The position numbers and the translations under genes are program-made. A stretch of 64,000 bases of DNA from Ascaris suum (Eukaryota > Nematoda > Chromadorea > Rhabditida > Ascarididae). Position 1 is the stretch's first letter. Each line of letters opens with the position of its first letter. The stretch lies in NCBI GenBank assembly GCA_013433145.1, contig CM024191.1:6526501-6590500 (forward strand), written 5' to 3'. Shown in pieces: positions 26,104 to 39,431 of this stretch. A model generated the notes under the pieces. It was not told the DNA's origin. It did not search any database and saw nothing but the letters and a program-made list of their open reading frames with translations.

Positions 26104-26460
26104 TTACATCGAACTAGAAATTACAGCTGCTATATCCCACAATTGAATCACACGAGGCTGTGGAGAAGCATGCCTATGAAACCTGTCGCAACGCGATACT
26201 CTCTGCAATCGCGATAGCGTTGACGCGTACGCATCACAATTTGCGATGTTTATGTCGAATGGCACAGCATTGTCTGCGTAGTCGAGTGCACGTTCCCAAC
26301 GCAACCCATAGTTGGTTACGACTATATAGCTTGTGGGGATCTCAACGGGAATATCCTCTTTAGCGCTTACCTGGACGGGGATATCCTCGTTAACGGTCAC
26401 CTGTACCTTAGTGGTTGTGTATGGTTTGAATGATGCAGTTGAAATACACAACGCTAGCAC
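26104..26460 (-). CDS. Unassigned open frame with in-phase 10-residue duplication
   Basis: Open frame of 118 codons on the minus strand. Two adjacent 30-bp units near 26343-26402 encode VTVNEDIPVQ and VSAKEDIPVE, 23 of 30 bases alike. Downstream it reads SYIVVTNYGLRWERALDYAD. A GTAAGC donor-like site falls inside at the repeat junction (CAG/GTAAGC), so the frame may be part exon, part intron. No family recognised and no partner exon found; it may be a gene remnant. Confidence 0.2.
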   Translation of the reverse strand: MLALCISTASFKPYTTTKVQVTVNEDIPVQVSAKEDIPVEIPTSYIVVTNYGLRWERALDYADNAVPFDINIANCDAYASTLSRLQRVSRCDRFHRHASPQPRVIQLWDIAAVISSSM

Positions 26461-27277
26461 TCTTACCCGTAAAAAATTCCAGTGGTGCTTGAATATGACA
26501 GATGAGTATTGAAATATAATGGAATAAAGTGTTAACTGCGCATAACGGAATATAAACCTGATGCTTCATCTTGACAGAAATACATCCGAATTCATCCACC
26601 AGATCAGATATAGGTTTAGAGTATGACATTCAAGCATTCAAGCGCTTGGAGATATTTTAGCACTCGCAAAACTAATAGAAAGCCATTGCTCGAATATCCC
26701 ACTATAACTTTTTGTCCATCTTATGCGCAAGTGGTCGGCATATTTGAGGGGCAAAATTCAGAATAAGAGTTACTGCAAAAACTTTACTCGTGCAACGTAG
26801 ACACTTTGGAGCTTGTGCAATGTAATCAAGGACTTATACCATCGCTTAAGATCGATTAGAAAAAATAATTCGTGTTCCAAAGGTGCAGCTGTTTCTACCG
26901 CCGGCATTTATTTTTCAAAAAAGGTGACCACCTAGCCGAAGGGCGGATTGCTCAACGAATAGACTTGCTTTATGATGGAGTTTATTACCTTCGAGGGTGA
27001 CCCGACGATATCTCTATGTTTGTATTATTTAAGGCCATATTAGGTAGCATTAATGAGGCATTTCAAAACTTGGCCTGTAAATTCATTTGTGATCTCCACT
27101 GATATCGAATATTTTATTTTCGCTGTTTCTAATCATTCTTACTCTATATGTTTTCTATCTTCTTCGGTTTTTATACCTCATCTGTATATTATTATCCTAT
27201 AGTAATTAGAGCTGTAATGTCTGAGAACGCGCAAGACAGTAGCATTCGAGGATGAGGGAAACACTGACTCATATGCT

Positions 27278-27295
27278 GGGGGGGGGGGGGGGGGG
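27278..27295. repeat. Poly-G run, 18 bases
   Basis: Eighteen uninterrupted G on the plus strand, about 520 bp upstream of the Tat-SF1 start codon. It is long enough to form a G-quadruplex in single-stranded DNA. Confidence 0.95.
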
Positions 27296-27813
27296 ATGAA
27301 CTATCTACATGCACACCAATCTAGACTGCAGCTTTTTATTGCACTTCGCCGCATCCAGGTCGCTTGAGGTGACGACTTGATAGGTGAGGGTAACGAGGTG
27401 TAAAAGTATATTTGACAAGGGAGGCTTAATCCCTCTTTACGCTATGAAATAGGCTATTTCCAGCATCGAGTTGTTCGGCCTACACGTACAGGTAGAGGTA
27501 TTCGAGTGTAGTGCGTCCTCCTTGTCATGCTTTTGACTTGCTGATCTTGTTGTTTCATTGTTCTCAGTGTCTTTTATTCCTTTGGTTTTATCTTTCATTC
27601 ATTTCACCTCTCTGTTACCCTCTCCTTGAGAACGTCTCCTACTTACTGTTAGAAAAAAACGCTCAACTGCTTCCTCTACTGCAGTAATGAAACGGTATGC
27701 ACAACGGTGTTCGCAGTCTCTGTTGCAGGTTGCTTATGCCTGTAATCGTCTAGTTGTGTATTGTTGTTGCTCTGCCGAAGCTATTGATTTGTTCGTTCGA
27801 TACCGTTTGAAGA

Positions 27814-30800
27814 ATGGACGAAAATGAAGGCGTATCAACAACCACGGATGGAGGAAACGAGAAGCCAGAAGAGGCACAATCTGGCAGTGATCTAACATCG
27901 GTGGAGGCAGCTTCATCAGGTAATATAACTTGTTTACTTTGCTGAATTCCTTCACCGCTGTGCTATAGAGGTGTACAATAACAAGACGTATCCATGGTTG
28001 TCAAATTGAGGAAATACAAAAGAATGAGACGAAATATGGGACACCAATATCTTCGATCTCTTGCAAGAGTATATCCGACACCTGAAGCCAGAAAAGCAAC
28101 GAATTTGATACGTTTAATGCGGTGGCCGGCAGGATGTTTAAAGCGACATTCTTTCTTTCCACCTTCCTTCTTCGAATGATGAGATAGGAGACGTGAACGT
28201 GAAGCGGACATAAAACGTGAAGTGCATTGCACGGAAGTACCCTAGCATTTCATCGAACCGAAAGCATTCGATTAAAAAGTGCCAGAACAAGCGAAGGTAC
28301 GTCAACTTTACGAGGGACTTAAAAACAAGTTGGATTTCTAAGGTTCATAGGGACTTAAATTTTCACAGCAGTGAAAGAACGGAAGCCATTAGTCAGTCGA
28401 GTTTTGAAAAATCTGCTTGGAATTGGTGAATGTTTTGTTTCTCAACCAATCAAAGAAGTCTGACAGCTGTAGGCGATACTCGCTTCTTCTTTTAATTTTC
28501 TCCATCCGCTATACGCCAGATTTGCTGAATTTGAAGCCAGGTGATGTCTAAATAAGATTAGGATATCCCACATGTCTTAGTCCTTGGGGGAATTTATTAA
28601 AACTTTGTTTAGACAAAATTACGGGACCGAAAATTTCGCGTCTTTTAAATGATTATATCTCAGTTTTTCACTAGAGCTAAGGTTTCGCTAGTTAACAATA
28701 CAATTTTCCACGATCTTTGTTATTATTTTCAAATTATAACTCGAAAAGCCTTAAAATTTCAGAATCACTTTCACGGTGGGAGCAATTTTGAGGAATAAGA
28801 GAGAATTAATCGGAAAGGAAACAGTTAATTGCACGCTTCACACTTCTAACTAATGAAACGAATGTCACTTCGTAGATTTCGATAAATAAGTTTACTTAGC
28901 GACCAAAATCCAAATGGATTTGTACGGACATCACTCTACGAATGGATATTTTAGGGTAGTGACCAGTGGTCACAATCCATTATTACTTATGAAAGCTTAT
29001 TTTCTGTATTTGATCCGTTTGCATGTTTGCTTGCGCGATGCTTTTCAGACTGCATCGAGAGGTAAGTTGTTCTCTGATTTTATAATGTATGAGGAGTGGA
29101 CCGATGAGTTGAAGTTGATATTTCAAATCTTGTCAATGTGTTTTGAATTTTTCCAGAAACGCATTTTGAGGATCACCGTTAAAAAGGTTTACGGCGATGA
29201 GTCGAGCTCGGCACTTTAACCGGAAATATTTGAAGAGCCAGAACGTCGTTTTATCGATGGGAAGTGGATGTGCGAGGATGGGAATGGTGGTTTCCTCGTC
29301 TATGAAAGCGAGAAGTGGATCGTAGCAGAGGGAGACAATCTGCACGAGAAATGGTCGGCTGCTGCCGACGCAAAGTCTAACCCGTATCGATGTGTCGTCG
29401 ATGGCATCACTATGGAATGGAACGAAATAAGCCAGCAATGGCTACCGGCTATCGAGGTCCATATTTTCTGCATTCATCTATTTAGTGCTCACCACATGCG
29501 GCCAGCCGTCTTTGTTTCGCGAGTTCGGTTATAGGTGGGATGTAGTGCAATGACAGGTTGGTACTAGCTATCGGAGTGACTTAAAACACTCCGAATTAGC
29601 GGAGTTAAAATGGAAAAGAATAAAAGCTTCGTATGTTTACAACAACAGCTTAGAAGGTAACGGAGCGGATGAACGCACTGTTTTGTCTGTCCAAAGGGAA
29701 ACATGGGGATGGATGCATGAGGACAGATGGACATATGGGAACGCGCTTTCATGTCTCTCATCTTTCAACGACTACTCGGTGAGATATATCACCACTCTCC
29801 TTTCATCCAGCACTCTCTTTTCTGAACTTAAACGGTGTTTAACCGACTGCTAAGAAGCCATCGGAGACGGTTCTAGAATGCTGTGCTATACGGACCGGCT
29901 TCTACGACACTTCACAGCACAGGACTCGATCCCGCTTCGCAACTCCTTCTCTATCCTTCTTTACGTCATTCTACTCGACCCCACAACGTCCACCTTTTCC
30001 CACACTGGCTAGGTATGCCGAAGTCGCAAAATGACTAATTTTCCGCGCAGGTGCGTGATGTTGTTGTTACTATCCTTACCCGTTACTGTCAGTATTGGAT
30101 GGAGGATAACGTGCTCTTCTGAAAAGATATTCGAAGATAAAATCGTTTGGATTTACCACCGCAGCTGCTATTAGAGGAGCATATTTTCACACCGAAATCC
30201 CTAAGAAAGAGCCTTTGCCATTTCACTCCCAATAGCAAATGGTGTTCAATCAACAGCGGTCCAGGCATCGCGAGCTGTTGTCGAGGCATGATCTGGTAAT
30301 GATGGGTGTGCATGCTTGAGTGGCATGAAGACTTAGTAAGACTCTCGGAGCTTTAAAAGCAAGGATTTTAGCTCTTTAATTTAGTCTCTCCTCTGTTCGA
30401 ATAAATTGATATCTTACAGCTTTATTGGAAATAATTGTGCATGATTTTTATTTTTCGCTTTCCCGACCCTATGGTCTTCACATTGTTTTTTTTTTCTTCG
30501 GCCAGTTTGTTCCATTAGAAATTTGATATGATGTTATGTTTTTTCTCTCATTTGATAAAAAGGGAGATGGGCATTTGCAGAATACAATTTTTTTTTTTTT
30601 TTTTTTTGAGAATGCAGGTGCTGAAGAAACCTAACATCAAAAGGTGGAAATTGTGACTTCACGCTGTTTTTACTGTTCGTTTTTAATTATGTCTTTATTA
30701 GTGGACATTTTTTCTGTTGGATAAAGTCATTAAAGCTCAGTGCACAAATTATGGCTCGCTCTAAAAAATACGGCATTGTCGATAAAACTTCCGTTAAAAG

Positions 30801-33800
30801 TACAAATAATAAGGCGTCCGCCTGCGTATGATCGTTATGTCTGTTCGGGAGAAAGGGGGGAGGTGGTCACTGGGAAGAGGGCATGTTAAGTATTTCTCCG
30901 CTCTTGGCGCGTCGTCTTTAGCCGTGTGTACAGGAGACTGTCCACTGATGAAACTTAACGGCGATTATAGTCATACACTTCATCTTTCAGCGATATGTTG
31001 GAGAGCACTATTTGAGGATGGGGTATTAGGAGAGAGGAATTGGACTCCCGCTGGCAAGTGTTCATAAACGGTGAATCCACTTGGTGAGCAGAGGAACAAA
31101 GCTGAAATGTGTGATGCGGTACGATTTTCAATAAGGGTTGGGCACATGAACGATGAGGGAGTAATGGAAGTGTGCGCTGAGCATCGTATCATATTAGTGT
31201 TTTGCCAAATATAAATATCACTTATAGGTTGGAATAGATTGTAACGGAACTCAGCTCCAGTAAGTCTCGCTTTCAGGCCTGTTGGTTAAATGATTTTTGT
31301 GATTTCCTATGCAAGTTTTTAATTTAAGCTGCTTTCTTCATAAGGGGTTGCCCCGTTGTCCTTGGAGACGTTTTGGTGACGAACTTCAGGTTGATGAAGA
31401 TTTCTTGGCGAGGTACAATGCCAGCTATGGCATTCAATACGACTTCGGTGTCACTGAGGGAAGCAGTTCGAAGAATGTGGTGGCTGAAGGCGAATCGACT
31501 CCTCCAAAGAAACCGAAACCGCACGACAAAACTAAAGAGGAAGGTTTGTTTGAGACATTTTTAATGAGGACATAAAATAGGAGAGCGCAGGGGTGCTGAC
31601 AATGCTTCATTTAAGTGCCTCATTTGGCTTTTGAACGCTGAGTTCGGCAGCTTTGCCTCTGCACCGTCGACGCTACATGGAATGCTAACTTCGAAGGAAC
31701 ATGCGAGCTGATTTTACTGTTGATTTAGCATTCAGTTCAATGGGATCATTTGTATTATGTGCTCGTCTTCGTTCTCGATTGGGTTCCGCGGTTATATCGA
31801 TATTTTCAAGGATAGGCAGTGTGCTGTGCAAGCGTTAATTAATTACCGTCTCACTAATTGGGCAGATTTATAAGATTCCTCTTTCTTCTTTTTTTGCCTA
31901 GCATAAGTCTTTAGATAAATCGTCCAGTTCCCTCAGAAATTGATGTCAGGCGCTATTCACAGTGATTTTTTGTCGACTTTTGATGCCCTCTAAACAACTT
32001 TAGAGAGATGTCTGTAGTTTATATTTTCTATTCAAATAATTGAGAAGGGATTAATTCGAGGAAATAGTGATACCTACGAAATAATAAGTAAGTAAAAATT
32101 GTGGCTTTATATACGCTTCAATTGCTCCTAGCACAATTCTTCCTCAGGTGGAAGAAAACTAGCTTGAAGGACTCTTTTTTCATGACCCTTGCAGTGTTGT
32201 CTGTGCGCTTCTATCAAATGGTCTTTAGAATTGATGATTTTTGCAGGAACTTTATGGAATAAATAACCTGGAAGGTGTAACAATAGTTATTTACCAACTC
32301 TCTTACTTCTTATCACCTTGTAATCTGGAAAAATCGTCGAGGATTGTAGAGTTTGAATTTACTAGAGAAAAGCAAGAAAGTACCTTTGTTCTCGAAATTT
32401 TCCGAGCCTTGCGGCAGAATGTACGTTTCAAATATGTGAAAGCAAGCCATTTTTTATGTTTTATGTGGCAAGAAAGATTGTCTAAGAGAGGGAATCTACT
32501 AAGAAGTGGATTTATTTTTAAAAGCTTTGGAGAGAATTTTTCGGAAGGAGAGAGGAAGAGTTTGTCAGCACAGAATACAATGAATTACTGCGCGCAAGTG
32601 GCAGTTTTTCCCCCGTTGTTTTGGAACAGTTAAGCTCGAATACTTTTGTGGGTTGTGATGGTCGCAATTCATCGACTTTGTCGTCTAATTTCTTTCTGTG
32701 ACTCAGAAATATTACTATGCTTATCGCTGTAATTAATCATTTTGTGGAGCGTTCTTGTTTAGGTTGGGTGGAACTCGACGAAACGAGAAACGCGGCCGTC
32801 TACGTTTCTAATTTACCGAAAACAATCACCGAGGATGCGTTCATTGTGAGTTTGTTTATTTCGTTTGGTGCTCCTTCGTCGAATACGCTACTCCAACCCC
32901 TGTATTTATTGCAAAATTGGTCAGCAATAATTTTTGCTTTCTGTTACAAGGATATACTAACCTTGGATTAACCGGGAGGAAATGTCCTGGCCCATACATG
33001 TATAATCTTTATTCGTACCATTCATGAGGCATATTGACGTTATAGCAGACCTGCTATAACACAGCGATTGTTCTAGAATGTGATGCATACACAGTTTTCG
33101 AAATAGTTTCACTTAGGATACGATGGAGTTTTTTTTTTTGTGTTCGATATTATCAGAGTTAATCGTTGTTCAGGAACTGATGAGCAAGTGTGGCGTTATT
33201 CAACGGGATGCCAGAACTAACAAACTAAAAATAAAAATCTACAGAGGTGAAGAAGGAGAACCAAAAGGAGATGCGCGTTGTGGTTATGTCAAGGTTTTGT
33301 TTTATTTTTTTTTTTTTTTTTTAGTTTTATTGATGAACGTTGTCGTTAAAGATTGCTTTAAAATAGGACGATGCTTTGGGATGAAAAATTGACATCGGGC
33401 TGAAAAATTTTATCGCGTAATAAAGTTTATTTCAGTTATGGCCGAAGATTTTCGTTAAGAATTTGGTCTTAGCCAAAAAATTAGTGTTTAGTCTTTAAAA
33501 AAAGATATTATGACAAAAGAGAAATGAACCCGATGAAAGGAGCAAAAGTTTTGCCTCATTTTCAGACCCCATCGCTCGACTTGTGTTGATGTCGAATCCG
33601 CTTCAAATATTGGCTTAGTTGGTACGGTCAGCTAGTGGTGCGAAGTGCTTCCTAGATGGCAGCCCCAAATTGAGTCATCCATCCTCTCCATTTTGAAGGG
33701 AGACGGTGGTTGATTGGTGAAACGTTGAATTTCGTTGATGGAAGCTCTATAGAACAGTGTATCCCACCTCGTTTCTTCCTCGAAAATATCAAGGTGTCGT

Positions 33801-36800
33801 AGCAGTGCACTGCCCTTTTTCTTGAGTTCTTCTCTTCACTAATGCTACAGATAGACCCTGAAATCGGTTATTGAATCGCAGTAGATCAGTCGCGACGATA
33901 AGACCGTAATATGCATAATCATTCAATTACGAGGGAGATGAGCACACAAGCAGTTTCAAGTTGAGGCCCAGAGAACTCGGTAGATCTCTTAAGGTTTGCA
34001 TCCCCCCACAGCTCTCGAGTTTCAAAAACTCTGAAATATCTGAATGTATTTTGCCCGGAATATTTAATACTTGTGTTTGATATAGGCTTTGTTTAGAAGG
34101 AGTCAGTCGATTTGGCACTGCAGATTTTGGACGGATGGAATTTAGATGGTAATTTGATTCATGTAGAGAAGGCGAAGTTCCAAATGAAGGGCGAATTCGA
34201 TCCATCAAAGAAGCGAAGAAAGTTGACAGCTGCCCAGAAGAAACGTTTCATCGAAAGTCAGCAGAGGTATTAATTCATCGAAAATCAGCAAAAGTTTTTA
34301 TTTCATCGGAAATCGGCAAAGATATTGGAGTATTAATCTTCAATTGTGTTCTAGTTGAATTTATTGAACGAAAGGGTTGAGCCTCTCTCGCACATAGATC
34401 TAAACCTATTATCCAACCAGACTTGAAGTATCCTTCTTTGGTTGATGACTGGTCATTGCATGTGCACGTTTACTGGATTAGTTGACATATGATAGGCATT
34501 ATGCGCCATGGTTGACATTTGAATTTGAGCGCGACTTCACCAACAGAGGTCTACGATCGCCACCTTATATTACTGTTATAAAGAATAGAAGGCGATTAAA
34601 TTCAGTCGTCGCTAGCCACATTTAGGCCTTATTCTATGGATCGGAGTTGTGGCATTTAACTGATATGATCTTTCAGCAAGGCTTTTTGAAATGCTTTAAA
34701 TTTTTCGTGTTTATCAAGGGGAAGTGCTATTGCCTGCAACAAACATCGGTAGCTGTCATCTCGAGACAGCAATGATTCATTCTATTGGGGTATGGTGTGA
34801 ATGAAAACATACATGATGTGGTACTTTAACTGAACGGAGATGGAGGACCATTGAAAGCGATACCTTCCGATGGCAAATGTTTTTGGCGAAAGTGAAACGT
34901 AGCTGTCGAACATTTCTTTAGATGCGGCATCTTCAACGGAGCTCAGGATTCCCTTATAAAAACGTCTCTTCGCTGTTAATTTAGGTTATTCGAATGGAAA
35001 CCCGAAAAGCCGCGTAACTATCGACCGTTCAGCGATTGCACGGCTGTCATGAAGAACATGTTTACTATGGAACAGATGATGGTTTGGTTTGCTGCACTCA
35101 TTAGTTCCAGTTCTCCAGAATTTATTGCCACAACCTCACTCTTCTCCTTCTCCACTCCTCCATCCGATCCTTGTCATGTTTACTTCTTCTATTGTTGAAC
35201 ACCCAATCCCCCTGCATCAGTTAGGCTGATAGAATATCGTTAGGCAGCTAAATTTTTGCAGGCTATGCCTTCCATGCTTATCACATTGAGGCACCCACCG
35301 GTCTTTGTTTATATAATACAGTCTTTCCATAGAAGTGGCTATGTCTCGTAAAGTTTGTGTGATCAGTGTTTAAATAAGAAAGACGATCAGTAGATAACTT
35401 TTTCGTCTCTCTCCTACTTGTTACTTTTTTTAAATTTTTACAATTTTTTCGCAGCAATTTGCGAAGAACTTTTCGGAGACTATTTAAGGGGGATAGTGAG
35501 AAATGCCTTCTTCTCAGTGATTTAGAAGAGAATTGTTTAGTTAGGTTGTTTAGTTTTTTTTTAAATATATATAAGATGATGAGGATTATAAAACCTATTT
35601 TGAGTGAAGTTTTCCAGATGGGATATCTCTCTTCGCAAGTCCCTTTCATCATATTCATCGGTATTTGTACCCTTCTGTAATAGAATTGACCTTGAGATTT
35701 TCATTGCACGTAAGAAATATCTTCATCAAAGAATTTTAAGGTGTCATCACATTTATTGAATAAGTGCTGCGTTGTATGTGCTTCAGTTTTTAGCAGTTCG
35801 TCGAATATTTTGAGAACCACGGTCATATATGCCGTTATAATTAAGCTGAAACTGGTGACTGTGGTACGTTGGTCGAGATTTTTATTGGTGACTCAAAGTG
35901 CATAAATATAGGGAAAACATCGAGAGCTACACTTTCCAGTAAATCTTCCACATTTTCCGAACTTCTCAGCTGTTAAAAAGAACATGTTGAAGGCTGGAAT
36001 ACTTCTTTCGGTATAGATTTCAGTAGAGAAAGAATTCAGTGAATTTCAGTTTGTAAAGGAATATTTTTGCAGAGGAATCCCACGTTGCTGATGGATCTGC
36101 AAGAGCAGACGAAAAAGGCATGTGAACGTTTTGGGACAGTCAAAAAAGTTGTTGTGCACGACGTAAGTTTCTTGCTAATTTCACTTATCTGAATTTTTAC
36201 ACTACTATATGCCCGTATTATTTGTGCCTTTCCTTCATGTTGCTGCACTTATCTCTGTAGGAATCTGCCGGCGCTTTCCGAATGCAAGCAATATGTCTGC
36301 TTAGTGCTTACCTTCCGCGTTTCTAAGGTTCACACATGTTATAGGTTTGTGCGAGTAAAGCTGATGATTGGCTCTCGTTCAGAGTTGCAGGAGGTGCCAT
36401 TTGGTTGTGTTTTTTCTTAGAAACTGACGCCGCTATTATTGAAAGTGTATTTTTTCCACACAAATGTCCAGCGCTTCAATCTCTCCGAAGTGCGTTCAAG
36501 ATGTTTGATTGTAGTACCGAAAATCTGCTTGCTTCATCAAATGAGGAGAATCCATATGGCATGTGAATGCGAGGAAGATGTAAGGAGCGGCTTGTCTAGT
36601 TGTACTAGTGGAAGTCGGGTCAATTTTCTTTCTTGATTGACTGAATTCTAGTGCGCCAAGGTATGACAGGTACCTAGCCAAACGAACAGTATTTATGCAC
36701 GCTTCAGAATCAAGCTGTCCCCACGGAACGTTCAAGGAAGCGGGTATTCGATTATTTCCGATAACTCTCCTGTCCACTTTTTTACCTCATGTAAGCGCTT

Positions 36801-37721
36801 TTTTGGAGTTGGCATGTTTTACTTAGTTTGATGGCCAAACAGCTGCAAGACAAACGTTTTATTCATCTGTTTTTCGTTTCTAGAACAATCCGGATGGTAT
36901 AATTTGTGTAACATTCGATAACGTTGAACACTCGGATCTGGCCGTGCGGTCGATGAACGGGCTTGTTGTGGATGGACGCAAAATAGAGGTGTCAACATGG
37001 GATGGGAAAACCAAATATGCCATGTATGTTATTTTGAGTTTGATCTTTATAGCCCGTAACAGAGCTGCTTCATCGAGTTTTCCTAAGCTGGGGCAATCCA
37101 TTCATTCTTCTTTCTAGTTGTCGAATAATTCTGAATGTCAGCAAGGCAGTTTAGAATGTTGACGTTCCATCTCGCTCAATTAATGCATTATTTGTCTCGT
37201 TTCCCTGGTTCTTTTTCTCTTGGCTTGAATAGAAGCATTGGAGAATGTGAAGAGGAACGGTCATTGAAGGGGCGACTTTGGCATATGGTTTGGCTGCATT
37301 GGAATGATGTACTCATGGACTGGTACATTCAGAGCAGATAAAGGAACGGAAAGCGCTCTCCAGCAGTGATATAATGTTTTATGGAGCCCCGTTATAGCAA
37401 TATTTCCTCAGTGGTGTTTTATGTGCGTCGAAACGGACGTTTTTAGCGATGTTGAGACATCGATTCGTTCAGCGCTGTCCGGAACGTTAAACAAGCTTTC
37501 ATTTTGTTCACTTATTGATGGCGGAAATTACAGCAAGTTCGCCAACTTTTCCTTGTCTTCTCTACAAATTCACAGCTTCACGTTATTAAGAGACTAAATG
37601 CGATTACTTTGCGTTTCGATGCACTTTGATTTTTAGTGCGGAAACCCCAGAACAGAGAGAGCAGCGGATTGCACTGTGGCAGAAGTTCATTGAAGAGGGC
37701 GAAGCCAGGCCGGCATCTTGA
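27814..37721 (+). CDS. HTATSF1: Tat-SF1 / CUS2 homologue, U2 snRNP-associated splicing factor
   Basis: Ten exons: 27814-27919, 29236-29456, 31390-31543, 32763-32845, 33174-33293, 34097-34266, 34985-35081, 36073-36162, 36884-37023 and 37637-37721 (TGA). Phases close to 421 aa. The family binds SF3B1 in U2 snRNP and is released when the branch site pairs. Visible parts: an acidic N-terminus; WLPAIEVDEDFLARYNASYG matching the human region before RRM1; RRM1 at about 171-260 with VYVSNL and VKVxxxxxx; the linker LFEWKPEKPR (human WRPER); and the second RRM (UHM) at about 304-395 with AVMKNMF and STWDGKTKYA. The usual UHM Arg-X-Phe signature is replaced by Leu-Val-Val. The long acidic C-tail of human Tat-SF1 is absent. 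A frame-neutral 21-nt microexon may precede exon 2. Nuclear role inferred from the family. Confidence 0.93.
29157..29177 (+). other. Possible 21-nt microexon of the Tat-SF1 gene
   Basis: A very good acceptor (TTTTTCCAG) ends at 29156. The following 21 nt keep the phase-1 frame and encode ETHFEDH, then a GTTAAA donor starts a 58-nt intron ending TTTGAAG at 29235. Skipping it splices exon 1 straight to 29236, whose own acceptor is poor. Inclusion adds seven residues without changing the frame. Confidence 0.4.
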
Positions 37722-38284
37722 CCTCGTGCAACATTTTCATCGACTGTTCTTTTTGAGTTATGTGCCGTATGCAGCGGTCTTCGTTTTACTCGCATGTTGT
37801 AATATTCACTGGATTACAGTCCCGCCGCATTGTATGTACTCATTATTCTTTCTCTAATGCATTATTTTACCGGCAACAGATGTCGGTTCACTTCGTCATA
37901 TTCACCGATCAAAAGGGGAACGACGAGCGTATGAAATATGTATCCATGTTTTCTTTTTTCCTGTAAATTGCTTTAGTTCCTGAAGAGTCAAAATGAATCG
38001 TAGGATCGTTTTGTTAGAAAGTTGTTTGAGGGGAAGTGGGGAGAGGGAAGTGAGGGACCTTCCACATTGGTTCAAAAGTGAGGGACATTCCACGTTTCTT
38101 TTGATGTTCTTGACGGCACCACCGTGGCAGAAGGAAGCACGTGAAATTCATTGAAATTGTGAGTGCAAAAGTTGACCTTTTTGATCAGATCGCGTTATTT
38201 TCTCGGCTGTCGTACTCCATTGTGATTTATCCTTAGAATTGATTTGTTGGGTAGCGGGTTCGAGGAAATTCTCTGTATATAGCG

Positions 38285-38290
38285 AATAAA
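38285..38290 (+). terminator. Candidate poly(A) signal of the Tat-SF1 gene
   Basis: First canonical AATAAA after the stop codon at 37721, implying a 3' UTR of roughly 580 nt. Confidence 0.45.
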
Positions 38291-38926
38291 AAATTCTCTA
38301 GAGATATTTCAAGATTTATCGTGGAATTATGTTTGGGGTATTGTGTCCAAAACTCCTCTATCTCCAGTAGATCGGAAGTGTCAAGCTTTCAGGTTCCTGT
38401 GTGATGTGAGACGGAGATGCATTTTATACTCTCCTGGGTGCTCCAGATTTATCTTGCGGCAATGCGCTGTCATAAACGCCTCATTTTACGTCTTGATAAC
38501 CCAACAAGTGAAGTCGGGGCAGCATTTACACATATGTTTACATGCTCGCGTGAAACACAAACACACGTAAACTCGATTGGCGGATGCAGAATTTTGCAAC
38601 CCCAAGACAGACTAAGGATCGGATGAATGAGTCAACGCGGTATTTAATAGTTCAAAGGTGGCATAATCCTGGGCAACACATCAACGCAATTTGTACCTCA
38701 GAATGGTTGACGCTGTGGACTATCCTTCGTTTGAATAGTTCACGAATTTAATTATCTTATTGAAGAAGCTTTGAGAATCCTTTTTTGGGGTATATTCTTT
38801 CTGCCCAACCGGAAAGATTTCAAATAAACGCATGGAAATGTTTTTTCGTTATCGATGGTCATCTTCATGTCCGACAAGTTTTCCAGTTATCTTCTGTCGG
38901 TACTTTCGTAAATGGCAGTCCTAATT

Positions 38927-38939
38927 CCCCCCCCCCCCC
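38927..38939. repeat. Poly-C run, 13 bases
   Basis: Thirteen C in the convergent region between the Tat-SF1 and SH2 adaptor genes. Confidence 0.95.
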
Positions 38940-39431
38940 TTCCGATAATGCTGTCCTGCACCCGCTCGTAAATCGATGAGGCTTCAGTTATTCAGTTATT
39001 CTATCCAACAGCATTAGCTACCACATTGTACGCATGCGAACTCTGCTCAGTGATTTTGCTTGGCGGTGTGATGGATGGCTATCACGATAAGCCTTGTAAG
39101 CTCAGTGCTCGTGTCTTAAGCTTCAAAACGAGTCAGATGTGAAATCCTTTTTTATAAGACGTGGAAGCATATCACTTGTGAGTCGCCGGTAACGAGTTAA
39201 ATAGGCCACTGGAGACCTTTTCATCAATTCTCCCTTAAAATCTTACATCGACGTCATACAACATGGTTTACAAGGCACAACATTTCGTACATCTGGGTGG
39301 TATGGCAACTTTTTTGAAAGGAAGAAAGAAAAGGAAGTTGCAAACTTTTTAGAAGCGAATTCGTTTCTCGCTGAAATAAACGTGCGCCGTTTTAGTGACT
39401 CGAAATGCGATAGAGCATCATGAGTAGCAAG

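Larger units (their letters stand above)
23839..27813. other. Divergent intergenic region between the phosphatase and Tat-SF1 genes
   Basis: The two flanking genes run away from each other, so this 4 kb must hold both promoters. It contains an 18-G run at 27278-27295, about 520 bp before the Tat-SF1 start. Open frames at plus 24214-24546, plus 24963-25226 and minus 26104-26460 are unassigned; the last contains an in-phase 30-bp repeat and is listed separately. No motif of a known family was seen. Confidence 0.4.
37722..39431. other. Convergent intergenic region, 3' UTRs
   Basis: The Tat-SF1 gene (plus) and the SH2 adaptor gene (minus) end toward each other here. A plus-strand AATAAA at 38285-38290, 564 nt after the Tat-SF1 stop, is the first canonical poly(A) signal and probably ends that transcript. 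A 13-C run lies at 38927-38939. No further gene seen. Confidence 0.5.
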
